Source: Bradyrhizobium guangxiense (GTDB taxonomy: Bacteria; Pseudomonadota; Alphaproteobacteria; Rhizobiales; Xanthobacteraceae). From it: a stretch of 64,000 nt of DNA. Below are positions 26,610-36,606 of this stretch, one piece after another. The notes beneath the pieces were generated by a model. The model was not told where the DNA came from. It saw nothing but the letters and a program-made list of their open reading frames with translations, and did not search any database. The stretch's first letter is position 1; each line of letters opens with the position of its first letter. Made by a program: the position numbers and the translations under genes. The stretch lies in NCBI RefSeq assembly GCF_004114915.1, contig NZ_CP022220.1, positions 744,001-808,000 of the forward strand. Direction: 5' to 3'.

Positions 26610-27770
26610 ATGTTTCAAGCCCTGCCTGATCTGCCGGCCGACGCCGTGTTGGCGTTAGCCGAGGCATGCCGCAACGATCCTCGGCGGGACAAGATCGACC
26701 TGAGTGTGGGGGTCTATCGAAACGATAACGGCGTTACGCCCGTCCTGTCCGCGGTGAAGGCCGCCGAACATCTCTTGGTCGAGGGACAGGACACCAAATC
26801 ATACGTAAGCCCACTCGGTGACACAAAGTTCGTCAGCCTTATCCGCGAGCTCGCGATCGGAAACATCGAGGTGGATCGACTAGGTGGCGTTCAGACACCT
26901 GGCGGCGGCGGTGCGGTCCGGTTAGCTTGCGAGGTCATAAAGCTGGCGGCACCCTTTAGCCGGATATTTGTGGGCCTGCCGACATGGGGCAACCACATTC
27001 CAATCTTTGAGGCCGTGGGATTGGAAATAGGTACGTACACCTATTACGACGTCATTTCTCAAACGCTTCGCTTCGACGAAATGCTCTCATCGCTCAAGAG
27101 CGCAAGGAGAGGGGATATCGTGCTGCTTCACGCGACTTGCCACAATCCATCGGGCACGGATCTTAGCCTTGATCAATGGCGGGCGATCGCGCAACTTGTG
27201 GAGGAGAGAGGCCTCATTCCTCTCATCGACTTTGCCTATCAGGGATTCGGTGATGGTTTAGAGCAGGATAGAGAAGGACTAGAAATAGTGCTGTCCAGCG
27301 TGAGCGAAGCGTTCGTCGCTTATTCTTGTAGCAAAAACTTCGGACTGTATCGGGAGCGGACCGGAGCGCTCTTCGTCTATGGCACGAACCCGGTCTCAGT
27401 AGGGCGGACTGTTCAAGCCATGGCTGCCCTAGCGAGAGTTAACTGGTCCATGCCGCCCGACCATGGTGCTGCGGTCGTCGGCACTATCCTGTCGAACACC
27501 GCCCTTCGTCAGGATTGGCTTCGCGAGCTCACGACGATGCGGGAAAGAATTTTAAAAATTCGTGCGGCCGTCGGACGGGGTATGCCCGAATTTTCTCAGC
27601 TCGGGGCGCAAAAGGGAATGTTCTCCACCTTACCCTTGCATTCTGCCACGATCGACCGTCTCCGCAAGGATGATGCGATCTATATCGTTGGAAACGGCAG
27701 GATCAATCTGGCCGGCCTTACAACTGACGACGTGCCACGCTTTGTCGACAGTGTCCGGCGAGCAGTTTAA
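26610..27770 (+). CDS. Class I aromatic/aspartate aminotransferase
   Basis: A 386-residue PLP aminotransferase of the AspC/TyrB family. Landmarks: KIDLSVGVYRNDNGVTPVL, the residue run LLHATCHNPSGTDLSL, FAYQGFGDGLEQD, the PLP lysine in YSCSKNFGLYRERTGAL, and the late GRINLAGL with its substrate-binding arginine. The AAGGAG site fixes the start. Divergent to the lyase/CoA-transferase operon and near kynAU, it may handle an aromatic amino acid or kynurenine; that link is inference. Confidence 0.9.
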   Translation: MFQALPDLPADAVLALAEACRNDPRRDKIDLSVGVYRNDNGVTPVLSAVKAAEHLLVEGQDTKSYVSPLGDTKFVSLIRELAIGNIEVDRLGGVQTPGGGGAVRLACEVIKLAAPFSRIFVGLPTWGNHIPIFEAVGLEIGTYTYYDVISQTLRFDEMLSSLKSARRGDIVLLHATCHNPSGTDLSLDQWRAIAQLVEERGLIPLIDFAYQGFGDGLEQDREGLEIVLSSVSEAFVAYSCSKNFGLYRERTGALFVYGTNPVSVGRTVQAMAALARVNWSMPPDHGAAVVGTILSNTALRQDWLRELTTMRERILKIRAAVGRGMPEFSQLGAQKGMFSTLPLHSATIDRLRKDDAIYIVGNGRINLAGLTTDDVPRFVDSVRRAV

Positions 27771-27811
27771 GCTGTCGAAATGCAACTCGGAAACGGATCC
27801 GCCTGTGGCAC

Positions 27812-28798
27812 CTATCTGAAGACGTACACCTTAAGCGGGCGTCGAATATGACGCATCATCAGAGCCGATGCATCAGCATACCGGCGGGCCTCCAGGACGT
27901 CGAGCAGCCTCAGGTGTTCCTTCACGTGCCGGCGCATGCCGTCGCGATCAGCGAAGCTTCGGTATGCAAACAAGCGACGAATCGAATTTACGCGCTTAAG
28001 TGACTCGACGAAGAAGGGATTCTTGGCACCGCGCGCGATCTCCTCATGGAAATCACATCCCCATTGAAACACTTCACCTATCGTGAATTTTTCCAGCTCG
28101 CCATCAAAAATGCGCAGCTGGCGCTCGCGAAGTCGCTCGATGACCTCTGGCGCCAGAGCGTAACCAGGTTGAGCAATTGCTGCTGGTTCGATCACCGCGC
28201 GGAACGCCATAACTTGTGTCTGCGCTTCGGGACTTGATACAGTTTCAGCAAAACGCCACCCGTAGCCCGGTGAGCGCGCGATCCACCCTTCCGCTGCGAT
28301 CCGATCCAGCAGTCGTTGTAATTCGGTGCGTGTTAGATCGTAACGGCGCAGCAATTCGGCTTCCGTGACATCGGCGGGAAGGCGCTTTGCGACCACGTCC
28401 GTTGCAATCGTCGCGTAGGCCTCTTCCGCGCGGCTTACCGCCGCCAGTGTGGATTGTGCGGCTACGCTCGTAGGGTCTCTTGTCAAGACAAAGCCGCGGT
28501 GCAATTCACCGCGCGCGAACCCCGCCTCTTCTAGAGCCTTTAAGCCTAGGCGAATTGGCGCGCGCGACAGGCCAAGCGCATCGGCAAGCTTTTGCTCGAT
28601 GAGGCGATCGCCGGTCTTCATCCCATCGCGACGGACAACGGACAAAATGAGCCCAGCCAAGTGCTCGGCACGACCGAGCGGGCTCTTTTTCTTGGGCCGT
28701 CGTGAGATGGGCGACAACGGCCGAGCATCTCGATTCAAAGGTCTTTCTTTCCCGTTTGCCAGCATGTGGATGTAACTCGTGGCCAAGAGCGAAGTCAA
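27812..28798 (-). CDS. GntR-family (FCD) transcriptional regulator with duplicated winged helix
   Basis: A 328-residue regulator. A first GntR winged helix (LIEQKLADALGLSRAPIRLG) is followed by a second wHTH-like region (EAELLRRYDLTRTELQRLLD) and then an all-helical FCD ligand domain (FHEEIARGAKNPFFVESLKR, HVKEHLRLLDVLEARRYADA). Two tandem DNA-binding modules before FCD are less usual than one. It is convergent with the aminotransferase and probably controls this catabolic block in response to its acid or CoA substrate. Confidence 0.85.
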   Translation of the reverse strand: MTSLLATSYIHMLANGKERPLNRDARPLSPISRRPKKKSPLGRAEHLAGLILSVVRRDGMKTGDRLIEQKLADALGLSRAPIRLGLKALEEAGFARGELHRGFVLTRDPTSVAAQSTLAAVSRAEEAYATIATDVVAKRLPADVTEAELLRRYDLTRTELQRLLDRIAAEGWIARSPGYGWRFAETVSSPEAQTQVMAFRAVIEPAAIAQPGYALAPEVIERLRERQLRIFDGELEKFTIGEVFQWGCDFHEEIARGAKNPFFVESLKRVNSIRRLFAYRSFADRDGMRRHVKEHLRLLDVLEARRYADASALMMRHIRRPLKVYVFR

Positions 28799-29717
28799 CT
28801 TGGAGCTATTGTACTAAGGATGCGAACATTGCCGCTGTGGCAAGGCTCCAAGTCCGCCGCCTTCCAACTTAAGGAGGCGCAACGCGAAGTTTGGCGAAGC
28901 CAGTTGCGGCTTTCGGATGGACGCGTCTGATTTCGCGCTCAATCTCGTCGAGGCGCACTTCGATCCGGCGTACTCCTGGTTCGCGTCCTCCTTTCTACGT
29001 AGATGCATCGACAAACTCGGTAACAATCTTATGCGCGAGATGCTGGCATAGCCCTCCTAATCTTGAACGCCTCAAGCCCATCGAGGTAGATTGCGCGACC
29101 GTCAACACAAGCCTTCGTCCATGGATCGAGATGAAGCGTCGGCAGATAGAACAGCCGGCGTTCCAGTTCGATGTCCTCTGATGCGGTACTTCCGGCTGCG
29201 CTCATGGCACCCCTCAACGTAACCTAATTTTTTGCGAGCAGCGTCAGCTATTTCCCGGAAGGGTATTGCTGCGGCAAGATCGCCAAGAAAGTGCCAGATC
29301 CCGAGCTGTCGTTCCAGGAAAGCGGACTTGAGGATGTCAACCATCTGGTTCGGCTGCACCCGTCCTCGGAGCTTGGGTTGCGTCTATGGACTTCTGGCCT
29401 GGGCTGCCATTCTTAATGCCGCCCGACCCGCGGGCGCGTCTCACCGCGCCCCAAATACAACCCTCCGCGGACGCACACGCCTGAAGGGGCGGTCGGCTCG
29501 GCGAGCCACGGTGAGGAGCAGCCGAATAGTCGCCACTGGTCTGCTGATCTTTCACCGGGAAAATACGGGACCGACGGCATTCATCTCCTGCTGAAATGGC
29601 CAAGATTCTGGAGAGGGTAAGATCAAACCGGAAATCAAACGGAATATTTACGCTTCGCCGAAGTGGTCCGGTAACGCATAGAAACTATACTGCCGCTTGT
29701 CCGAGTGGCAGGTTGGA
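28799..29717. other. Gene-poor gap before the GGDEF gene
   Basis: About 920 bp with short overlapping minus-strand ORFs (near 29029-29359) that show no known family and may be remnants. No repeat or RNA gene was recognised. Confidence 0.35.
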
Positions 29718-30974
29718 ATGAACGAGATCGCAGTAACATTAGCTTCCGTCGACGCCTGCGTGAACGGGCGACGGACGCGATCGATCAGATTCCCCCCGGA
29801 CATCGAACGGCAATTTGAAGCCGACATGCACGACAAGCGGTGTAAGCGCTTGACGATCGGACTGCTCGTTTCGGCTCCCCTCTATAACCTTTTTCTGCTC
29901 GGAGATTGGCTGCTGGTCCCGGACGTCGTGCGGCTGGCCATGTGGGTACATTTCTCAATAGTGACTCCGTGGATGCTATTGGTCGCCTGGCTCGTATCGC
30001 GCAAACCGAGGCCCTTCGTACGGGAGCTCCTAGCAGCCAGTGTTCCGCTACTCATCATCTTGCAGATCGACCTCGGTTTTGCCCTGACGGCGAGCGAGAG
30101 CGCTGCGCACTACCAGTACGTGGTGATTCCAACTTTGCTCTACACCAATGTCTCACTGCACAGACTCGAATTCCGCTTCGCTCGTGTCGTGACTGCCGCG
30201 ATCCTGTTGCTTCACACCGCGTTCGTCATATCCGCAAGCTACATCTCCGCCCCGATAGCGGTGACCATCATCGTTCAGCTCCTCATCTGCGGTTACATCA
30301 CTCTGATCGCAAACTATACAATGGAGCGCGATCTCCGTAGAGCCTACCTCTATTCGCTGAGAGATCGGCTCAGGCACGCCGATGCGGACGCCGCTTCACG
30401 CCGCGATCCATTGACGGGGTTAGCAAACCGGCTGCATCTTGATGATGAACTGTCGCGAGTTTGGTCTCGCCCCGAGTGCCGAGCATCGCCCGTTTCAGCT
30501 GTCATGATCGATATCGACCATTTCAAGCACTTGAACGATCGCTACGGACATGCTGCAGGCGACCTCTGCCTGAAACGAGTCGCCGCCATACTTCAGGCAG
30601 AGATACGAAGGACGGGTGACCTCGTCGCCCGATATGGAGGCGAAGAATTCCTGATAATCCTGCCGGATATGGCGATGATGGATGCCGTGCGGCTGGCCGA
30701 ACGCATTCGCCGATCGATCGAAATTGCTGCGATCCCCAATGAAGGCCGGAGCCTCTTAGGCATCGTCACCGCCAGTTTTGGCGTCGCAGCTTGTTCGCCG
30801 TCGGATTTGTCTCCTCTGGAATTAATTGCTGCGGCCGATCACGCCCTGTATGCCGCCAAAGGCAAAGGACGTAATCAGGTCTGGCCTCCACTTGTGGCCG
30901 ACGCCACCGTTCGCTCGTTGACTGAACCATTGACGTTTATGGCGTCGTCCTCAGAAGCAGCACGAGGGGTTTGA
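29718..30974 (+). CDS. Membrane-bound GGDEF diguanylate cyclase
   Basis: A 418-residue protein starting at ATG 29718 with AGGTTGGA upstream, preferred to an in-frame TTG at 29697. About six membrane segments occupy residues 45-200 (for example LLVSAPLYNLFLLGDWLLV and LLIILQIDLGFALTA). The C-terminal GGDEF domain begins at RRDPLTGLANRLHLDDEL, binds metal and GTP at MIDIDHFKHLNDRYGHAAGD, and has an active GGEEF at 307-311. The inhibitory I-site RTGD (298-301) lies at the expected distance, so product feedback is likely. It should make cyclic di-GMP in response to an unknown membrane signal. It stands alone. Confidence 0.93.
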   Translation: MNEIAVTLASVDACVNGRRTRSIRFPPDIERQFEADMHDKRCKRLTIGLLVSAPLYNLFLLGDWLLVPDVVRLAMWVHFSIVTPWMLLVAWLVSRKPRPFVRELLAASVPLLIILQIDLGFALTASESAAHYQYVVIPTLLYTNVSLHRLEFRFARVVTAAILLLHTAFVISASYISAPIAVTIIVQLLICGYITLIANYTMERDLRRAYLYSLRDRLRHADADAASRRDPLTGLANRLHLDDELSRVWSRPECRASPVSAVMIDIDHFKHLNDRYGHAAGDLCLKRVAAILQAEIRRTGDLVARYGGEEFLIILPDMAMMDAVRLAERIRRSIEIAAIPNEGRSLLGIVTASFGVAACSPSDLSPLELIAAADHALYAAKGKGRNQVWPPLVADATVRSLTEPLTFMASSSEAARGV

Positions 30975-31184
30975 TTTTCCTGCTTGGGCAAACCCGTGGG
31001 AAGCTGCGTAAGCCAGGGACATACGCTAAGCTCTCGATTGCTTCCGTGCCTCCCCCGATCCGGGCTGGGGTAGCCGATCTCGCGTCGAGTCTGATCCACT
31101 TGAGCAGTCATATTCAGATTCCAGGATCTGAAAAAGCGATACTCGCTCGCTGCACGGCAGAGACTTGGCTACGGCTCTGCTTTG

Positions 31185-31804
31185 CCAAATGAACCTGCGT
31201 ATAACTGTTCAATCCTCTCGACTTCCTCTTGGGTCAGCGCCGCGAACTCATTGGCTCGTGCGCGGTTTGATAGCTTACCTTGATTTTGCCGAAGAAAGCC
31301 GAAGAGGTTATTCAGCGTCCTCTCGGGCATATCGACTAAACGCTCGACGCCGGCGCAGAACGTGTCGAACCCTTGAAGAACTCTGGCTTCATTCGGAAGA
31401 TCTTTCTCAGTTCAGCTCTCGACCGAGCAGCCACTCATACAGGAACCAGATGCGACGCCTGTAAAGACCGGTCAGCTTCTGTTTGACCAGCTCGACGATT
31501 TCGCCTTCGGCCACAGCAAGAAAAAGCCGCTTCAGGACGGCAAGATCCACGCCCTCGTATTTCAGCGCAATGTTAGATGCGCCTCAAGGGAAGCTTCTGG
31601 GGCGTGCCGAGGTGTGTAAAGGCGCCAGCCATCCTGCTCTAGGATACGATGCTTGGTCCCGATCGCCGAGAGCGTCCGTGGAATTGGAGCGGAGAGGTGA
31701 TAAGCGTCGATGAGGGCGGCATAGCCGGCCGGAGCACCGGCTTCGGGCAAACGCCGGTCATGAAAAATCGTCCCTGCTCCTGAAAACTGTGCGCTCAACG
31801 ACAT
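31185..31804 (-). pseudogene. Fic-family protein remnant with central deletion
   Basis: On the minus strand the N-terminal part of a rhizobial Fic protein is readable (GYAALIDAYHLSAPIPRTLS, DGWRLYTPRHAPEASLEAHL). It then shifts frame near 31570 to LKYEGVDLAVLKRLFLAVAE and IWFLYEWLLGRELN. Straight after comes a C-terminal segment (DMPERTLNNLFGFLRQNQGK, FAALTQEEVERIEQLYAG). The HPFxxGNGR catalytic core between them is missing. It is therefore a deleted and frameshifted copy. Identification is from remembered family pattern. Confidence 0.65.
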
Positions 31805-32099
31805 ATTCCCGAAAGTTCAGCGGCATTAGAGGAGGCGGACGTCGCCGATCTTACGAGATGAGATTCTTCAAGGCCGGATAGCTCGCGCCGAACACGAAAC
31901 CGTCCACGCTGCGGGAATCGAAGGCGAGCAACCAGAGACCTTGGGCTTCATTGCCTGAGAACCTGAGAATTTCAAAGGTGCAAAAGCTGCGCCGTTTGGC
32001 CCGGGATTTCAACCTCTTGGATTGATGCGGCACCTCCGGGCACCTTAGGCAGGCCCATCGCTGGTGAGATCCGTCTTTCAAAGGTCGAGCACAATCGAG
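31805..32099. other. Short gap after the Fic remnant
   Basis: A 76-codon minus-strand ORF opens here (31851-32081), but no family is recognised and it is not called. Confidence 0.3.
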
Positions 32100-34634
32100 C
32101 TAGCGGACCGGAACGGCAATGGGCGGCGCAATCCGCGCTCGAGCCTCATTGTAGACCTCAATGATGCCTGGCATGGCTACGGTTACAGCAACGCCGAACG
32201 GAACTTGCTCGTCTATCTTGCTGCCTCTGTCAGGCTCGCGTTGAATGATCAGCTCGATTTCAGAATCGACTGTCAGAGCCGGCGCCTTGTCGCCCAGCCA
32301 GCGCCGAGAGAAAACGGTCCCCTTGCTTGCCTGATTGACATCAGGCTGCGTCTTGGATGGCTGCACGCGGAACTGATCGATCTCATCTGAACTCGCCAAA
32401 AGCGAAAGCTTCACTGAGCGATACGATTGTCGACCGGGATGCACGGGCGTGAACCATGCAAGCGTTGCGGTCACCGAGTGGGGGAGAGATTGGCCGCTCA
32501 TGCAAGCCGGTAACGGAACAACAACCGAACGTCTTGTCTCCTGCGCCAGCGTTCCGACGGCCCAAAACGTCGCCCTGTCGGAAGCGCAATAAATTGCATC
32601 GTCCGGACTAACAACGCCGTAGCCTAAGAAGCGCCGGATATTATCCTTCTGCCTGACGAATTGCTTTGCATCAGCTGGACCTAGCACGCTCTTGATGAGC
32701 TCGGCGCTATCTTGCGGCCACGAGGCTGTATGCACTAACAGCGCCTTGAGAAGCGCGGCGCGCTGATGGTGGGGCAGGGACAGAAAGTCCTGCCCGTACG
32801 TGTCTTCCAAAGCGTCATGAATTCTGTGAGCCGTCCTGGAGGCCAGAGCTGCCGCAGCACTTGTGCCGGAAGTGTAATGCTCCCAATTGCTGCTGCCCTC
32901 GCGCGGCGGAGCTGCAACCTTGAGCCCATGCGGTCGAGCAGGTCCACTTGGCCTTACAGCAAGCGCCGTTCCACTGGCCACCATGGTTAAATGCTCACGA
33001 GAGCCAGGCATCAAAATATCCGGTTTGACGCCGTTTGCAAATCCTGGACCCAATCCGCTGGATGGATTGGTGATGATCATCGGATGATACGGATCGACCC
33101 TGCCTCTAGCGCTACGGCGATCGGCTGCGCTAACGGCGTCGATATTGGCGGAGCCTACCGTGATCCCGTTCACTGTTTCCGACGGTGAAAGCAGCCGGCG
33201 AGAAGTGATCAATCGCGACAGCGCGGACAACGTATGTCTGGCCCGATCGGGCTGGTCCGTCGCTTCATAAGCAGCCATGGTGGGGATGGATGCTATCTCG
33301 AATGAGCCGGCGTGATTGCCGGCACTCACGCAGAACAGAATTCCATATCGATGGGCCAATCTGTCGACCAACCTCGCCCAGGGCGACAGCCGCCCATGAA
33401 ATGGCTTTCGGACATTGCCGAGCGAAAGATTGACGATCACAACTGACGGAGCGCTCGGATCGTCGTTGCGCCGCATCGAGACCACAGCTTGATAAACCAG
33501 GTCGACAATCAGCCGGTCCTCAGGAAATTGATCAGCAGCCCCCAAGAGCGGTATGCAATGGATGCGGCGCGCCAGCGGCGGCTCATTGGTGTTTCGGTCG
33601 CCATGCACGATCAGAGAAGCCATAGCTGTGCCGTGAGCCCTTTCAGCCACGACGGCTGCGCCCTCTAAATCGAATTGATCGTCGACATTCATTCGATCAC
33701 GAAGCAGAGGGTGCTGGGAAACGGGCACGCCATCCAATAAGGCCAAAATTGGTTGGCCTTCAGAAGGAAGCGGTCCCAGTCCGCCTTGGAGCTGACTGGC
33801 GTCTTCGACTTGCACCGGCGCAACAATACTCTGTGGCCGAATGTGCATGACCGGGTCCATGCCGCTCAACCCGGTCGCGGAGCGCTCGGTAATTTGCCGG
33901 ATCGCGGCAACTGGCAGGTTAGCCAAAAGGGCATGATAGGCGATGTCCGGGATCCGGCACTGCGTCACAAGAGTGCCACCGACCGCCCTAATCTCGCTGA
34001 TGACTCCTTGTTGGTTCGAAGCCGCCATGTCCTCCGACGATCGAAACACAAGCTCGATCTCAACGGGGAGAATTTCCTCATCTCCCATGAGCTCGATCTC
34101 GTGCGCAAGGATCTCTCGATCACCATCTTGAACACGATCTCCCGGCCCCCATACTCTGATGTCACGGAGCGTCGCAAAGACATCCCGCCAGGGTGCGAAC
34201 CCCTCCCCAATTGCTTGCCCGGATACCCATCTCTTCCAGAGCGACAGGATGTTCTGCAAAGCCGTGACATCTGGCACAAGAAGATAGGCCTCAGGCGACT
34301 TGTCCTTCTCATCGCCCTCCAGCTCCTCTTCATCGATGAGCTCCAGACCAGGCACTCTTCGGATCGCATTCGCAAAATTCGCAACTGCCCCCCGAACCTC
34401 AAAAACCAGCAGCCGCTCTGGCGCCAGCGCGGACGGGTCTGATCGCAAAGTTAAGCCGCTTGGGTCTCGACCCAAGACTTGTTCGAGGCGACGGAAGCGG
34501 GGGCCAAATGCTGCATTCTGTGCAGCAGCCGTGAATTTAGCCGGCCTGGGGATCGGTTGCGGCCTGCCTTTTGGTCTTGCCGCCTGATTGCCTGGCGTCA
34601 GTCGCAGCAGAGGCTTCGTTGGATCGGCCGCCAT
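32100..34634 (-). CDS. IetS-like subtilisin-family serine protease (toxin)
   Basis: An 844-residue S8-family protease without a signal peptide, so cytoplasmic. The catalytic triad is visible: D301 (LALLDGVPVSQHPLL), H334 (AHGTAMASLIVHGD), and S592 (YTSGTSAAAALASR), with the oxyanion asparagine in VSAGNHAG. About 280 N-terminal residues form an acidic and basic leader of unknown fold. It overlaps the upstream AAA-ATPase gene by 98 bp. A cytoplasmic subtilase paired this way with an AAA-ATPase matches the IetA-IetS plasmid-stability toxin-antitoxin system of Agrobacterium pTiC58, where the protease is the toxin. Subtilase/AAA pairs are also proposed in phage defence. Confidence 0.85.
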   Translation of the reverse strand: MAADPTKPLLRLTPGNQAARPKGRPQPIPRPAKFTAAAQNAAFGPRFRRLEQVLGRDPSGLTLRSDPSALAPERLLVFEVRGAVANFANAIRRVPGLELIDEEELEGDEKDKSPEAYLLVPDVTALQNILSLWKRWVSGQAIGEGFAPWRDVFATLRDIRVWGPGDRVQDGDREILAHEIELMGDEEILPVEIELVFRSSEDMAASNQQGVISEIRAVGGTLVTQCRIPDIAYHALLANLPVAAIRQITERSATGLSGMDPVMHIRPQSIVAPVQVEDASQLQGGLGPLPSEGQPILALLDGVPVSQHPLLRDRMNVDDQFDLEGAAVVAERAHGTAMASLIVHGDRNTNEPPLARRIHCIPLLGAADQFPEDRLIVDLVYQAVVSMRRNDDPSAPSVVIVNLSLGNVRKPFHGRLSPWARLVDRLAHRYGILFCVSAGNHAGSFEIASIPTMAAYEATDQPDRARHTLSALSRLITSRRLLSPSETVNGITVGSANIDAVSAADRRSARGRVDPYHPMIITNPSSGLGPGFANGVKPDILMPGSREHLTMVASGTALAVRPSGPARPHGLKVAAPPREGSSNWEHYTSGTSAAAALASRTAHRIHDALEDTYGQDFLSLPHHQRAALLKALLVHTASWPQDSAELIKSVLGPADAKQFVRQKDNIRRFLGYGVVSPDDAIYCASDRATFWAVGTLAQETRRSVVVPLPACMSGQSLPHSVTATLAWFTPVHPGRQSYRSVKLSLLASSDEIDQFRVQPSKTQPDVNQASKGTVFSRRWLGDKAPALTVDSEIELIIQREPDRGSKIDEQVPFGVAVTVAMPGIIEVYNEARARIAPPIAVPVR

Positions 34635-35613
34635 GCAGGTTCTCTGGCTTTACTCTCGATGACCAAAATTCGAGTTCAGTCTTGACCGCAGAATCGATCG
34701 AGATCTCACCAAGACCAAGAATTTGTCGCCGTCGAACGTTCTGACAGAAATCAAGCACTTCAGCATAGGAGGTTGCGTCAATCTTTTGCGCGAGTTCAAA
34801 AGCCGACAGCGAAGGGCGCTCGGGCCAGCCCATATAAATTCGTTCTATGAAATGTGCGATTTCCGCAACTTGCGGAGCGGGAAATGCAATCTTTATCTGA
34901 AAACGTCTCCATACGGCTCGATCAAGCAATTCAGCATGATTCGTAGCCGCTATTGTTACCACGTAACTGGGAAGTTTATCGATCTGCATCAAGAGAAACG
35001 AAACAACGCGCTTGATTTCGCCCGTTTCGTGATCATCTCCACGCTCTTTTCCAATCGCATCGAACTCGTCGAAAAACAAAACGCAAGGTTGGGTTCGCGC
35101 ATAGTCGAATAGCGCGCGAAGACGCGCGTTTGTTTCGCCTAGATAGCTTCCTACGAGCGCGTCGTACCGCACCACGAAAAACGGCAGAGAAAGGCCCTCT
35201 GCAATCGCTTCTGCAAAGGAAGTTTTGCCGTTGCCTGGAGGACCAGACAGGAGAACCCGATGCCGCGGCTCATATCCGCTTGCCCGCAGCACGTCTGCCC
35301 GCACATGCTCCTCGATCAGCTGCATCCCTTCGGCGCGCGCAGGCAAGGGTAAAACCAGCTCATCGAGAGATATGCGTGGCGTAACTTCTAAAATCGTGTC
35401 GCGCCCAGCAGCTTGCGGAGACCGCTGAGAGGCAACCAGACTTGGCGGCGTCACAGCTATCGTCTGCAGCGCTCGCTCAAGCCGATCGGCCAGCGCGTGA
35501 TGACTCTTTGCGCGCTCATCAGCCACAATCGCTTCGACCGCCGAGCGCATCATTGGCCGATCGCCGGTCACACCGGCGCGCACGAGAGATATGAGTAAGT
35601 CGCTCTTGGCCAT
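34537..35613 (-). CDS. IetA-like AAA+ ATPase (antitoxin)
   Basis: A 358-residue AAA+ ATPase, started at ATG 35613 (MAKSDLLISLVRAGVTGDRP). The N-terminal helical part holds the likely partner-binding region; Walker A is SGPPGNGKTS (123-132), Walker B CVLFFDEFDAIG (177-188), sensor-1 is in VVTIAATNHAELLDRAVWRR with the arginine finger nearby. In the IetAS system the ATPase restrains the protease. The 98-bp overlap with the protease gene implies strict co-expression. Confidence 0.85.
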   Translation of the reverse strand: MAKSDLLISLVRAGVTGDRPMMRSAVEAIVADERAKSHHALADRLERALQTIAVTPPSLVASQRSPQAAGRDTILEVTPRISLDELVLPLPARAEGMQLIEEHVRADVLRASGYEPRHRVLLSGPPGNGKTSFAEAIAEGLSLPFFVVRYDALVGSYLGETNARLRALFDYARTQPCVLFFDEFDAIGKERGDDHETGEIKRVVSFLLMQIDKLPSYVVTIAATNHAELLDRAVWRRFQIKIAFPAPQVAEIAHFIERIYMGWPERPSLSAFELAQKIDATSYAEVLDFCQNVRRRQILGLGEISIDSAVKTELEFWSSRVKPENLHGGRSNEASAATDARQSGGKTKRQAATDPQAG

Positions 35614-36228
35614 GACAGACAGCCTATTACAGGATTGCGCGCCCACGCTGCTAGAAATGGTCCCAGCTTGTGAACAACTCGCCGATAACCAAGGTTCCTT
35701 GCCGGGGTCGCTCGGCGAGCCTATCCGGCGGGGATTAACATATTGAAAAGCTGCAACAAATAAGACTTCTCGTCCGCCGTCATGACTGGTCGAGTCTGTT
35801 CTGCCTGCTCAAGCATTCCCCGTCATCCTGTTGACTGCCTGCCTCTGACAAAACTAGCCAGCCTTCATAGCTAGCGCCGACCGAAAGTCCGGCAGAGCCT
35901 TCGAGCACTCGCCTCGCGCGCTTTGGCGCTTTATGCCCATCCGAGAGGGGTCGTCAGGGGATTGTTCACTTTTTGTTCAATGCCGTCAAGTCGCAGTCCA
36001 ATACCGGCGTTCGACCTGTTCCGGAGCGAGAATCGTGAGCAAATGGATCAAGCCCACCGGGGGCGCCGATGCTCGTATCCGTGCATAGTCGAGCTGCTGC
36101 AAGCAATGGATGACCCTAATCCCTAAAAGGCGTTGGAATCGCATGCGCTGAACTTTCTCGCGTCGATGCAAATATTCACGGCCGCCGAGCAAAGTAGCCC
36201 CCTATCGAAAGTCATGGTCCCGATTGAC
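35614..36228. other. Gap between ietA-like gene and higA
   Basis: About 615 bp, presumably including the ietAS promoter. Short ORFs only, with no recognised gene. Confidence 0.35.
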
Positions 36229-36606
36229 CTAAGCCGCAACACTTCCGCTCGCGGAGATCAGCAAATCCGCTGGAATATGGAAACGTTCGCGCAGACGCTT
36301 CACCATCGTCATGCTCAATTCGCGCTTGCCGGACATGACCTCACTGACGCGACTAGCAGTGCCCAGAAGCGGCACAAGATCAGCGCGCGTCAAACCATGT
36401 TGTTCCACCAGATAGGTTAGCAAATCGGGCAACGGCGGCGCTTTGCGCGGCCAGCGTGCGCGTTCATAAGCCTCGATAAGGCGAGCCTGAGCTACCATAC
36501 GCGCTCGATCGGCAGCCTCGTTAGATTGCATCAGCTTGCCGACAAGCGCCTTGGCCGCCTCATGATCGGCCTGGTTCTGGATAATTATCAATGTTGCCTT
36601 CATCAC
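36229..36606 (-). CDS. higA: HigA-like XRE antitoxin
   Basis: A 125-residue antitoxin. The C-terminal helix-turn-helix (HGLTRADLVPLLGTASRVSE, then KRELSMTMVKRLRERFHIPA) matches the HigA family, whose DNA-binding domain follows a helical toxin-binding part. It begins within the higB stop (ATGA), giving the reversed toxin-first order of higBA. It should repress from the palindrome upstream of higB. Confidence 0.88.
   Translation of the reverse strand: MMKATLIIIQNQADHEAAKALVGKLMQSNEAADRARMVAQARLIEAYERARWPRKAPPLPDLLTYLVEQHGLTRADLVPLLGTASRVSEVMSGKRELSMTMVKRLRERFHIPADLLISASGSVAA

Noticed and set aside
29029..29359. Overlapping minus-strand ORFs of 62 and 85 codons
   Set aside because: No recognised family; overlapping frames suggest noise or decay.
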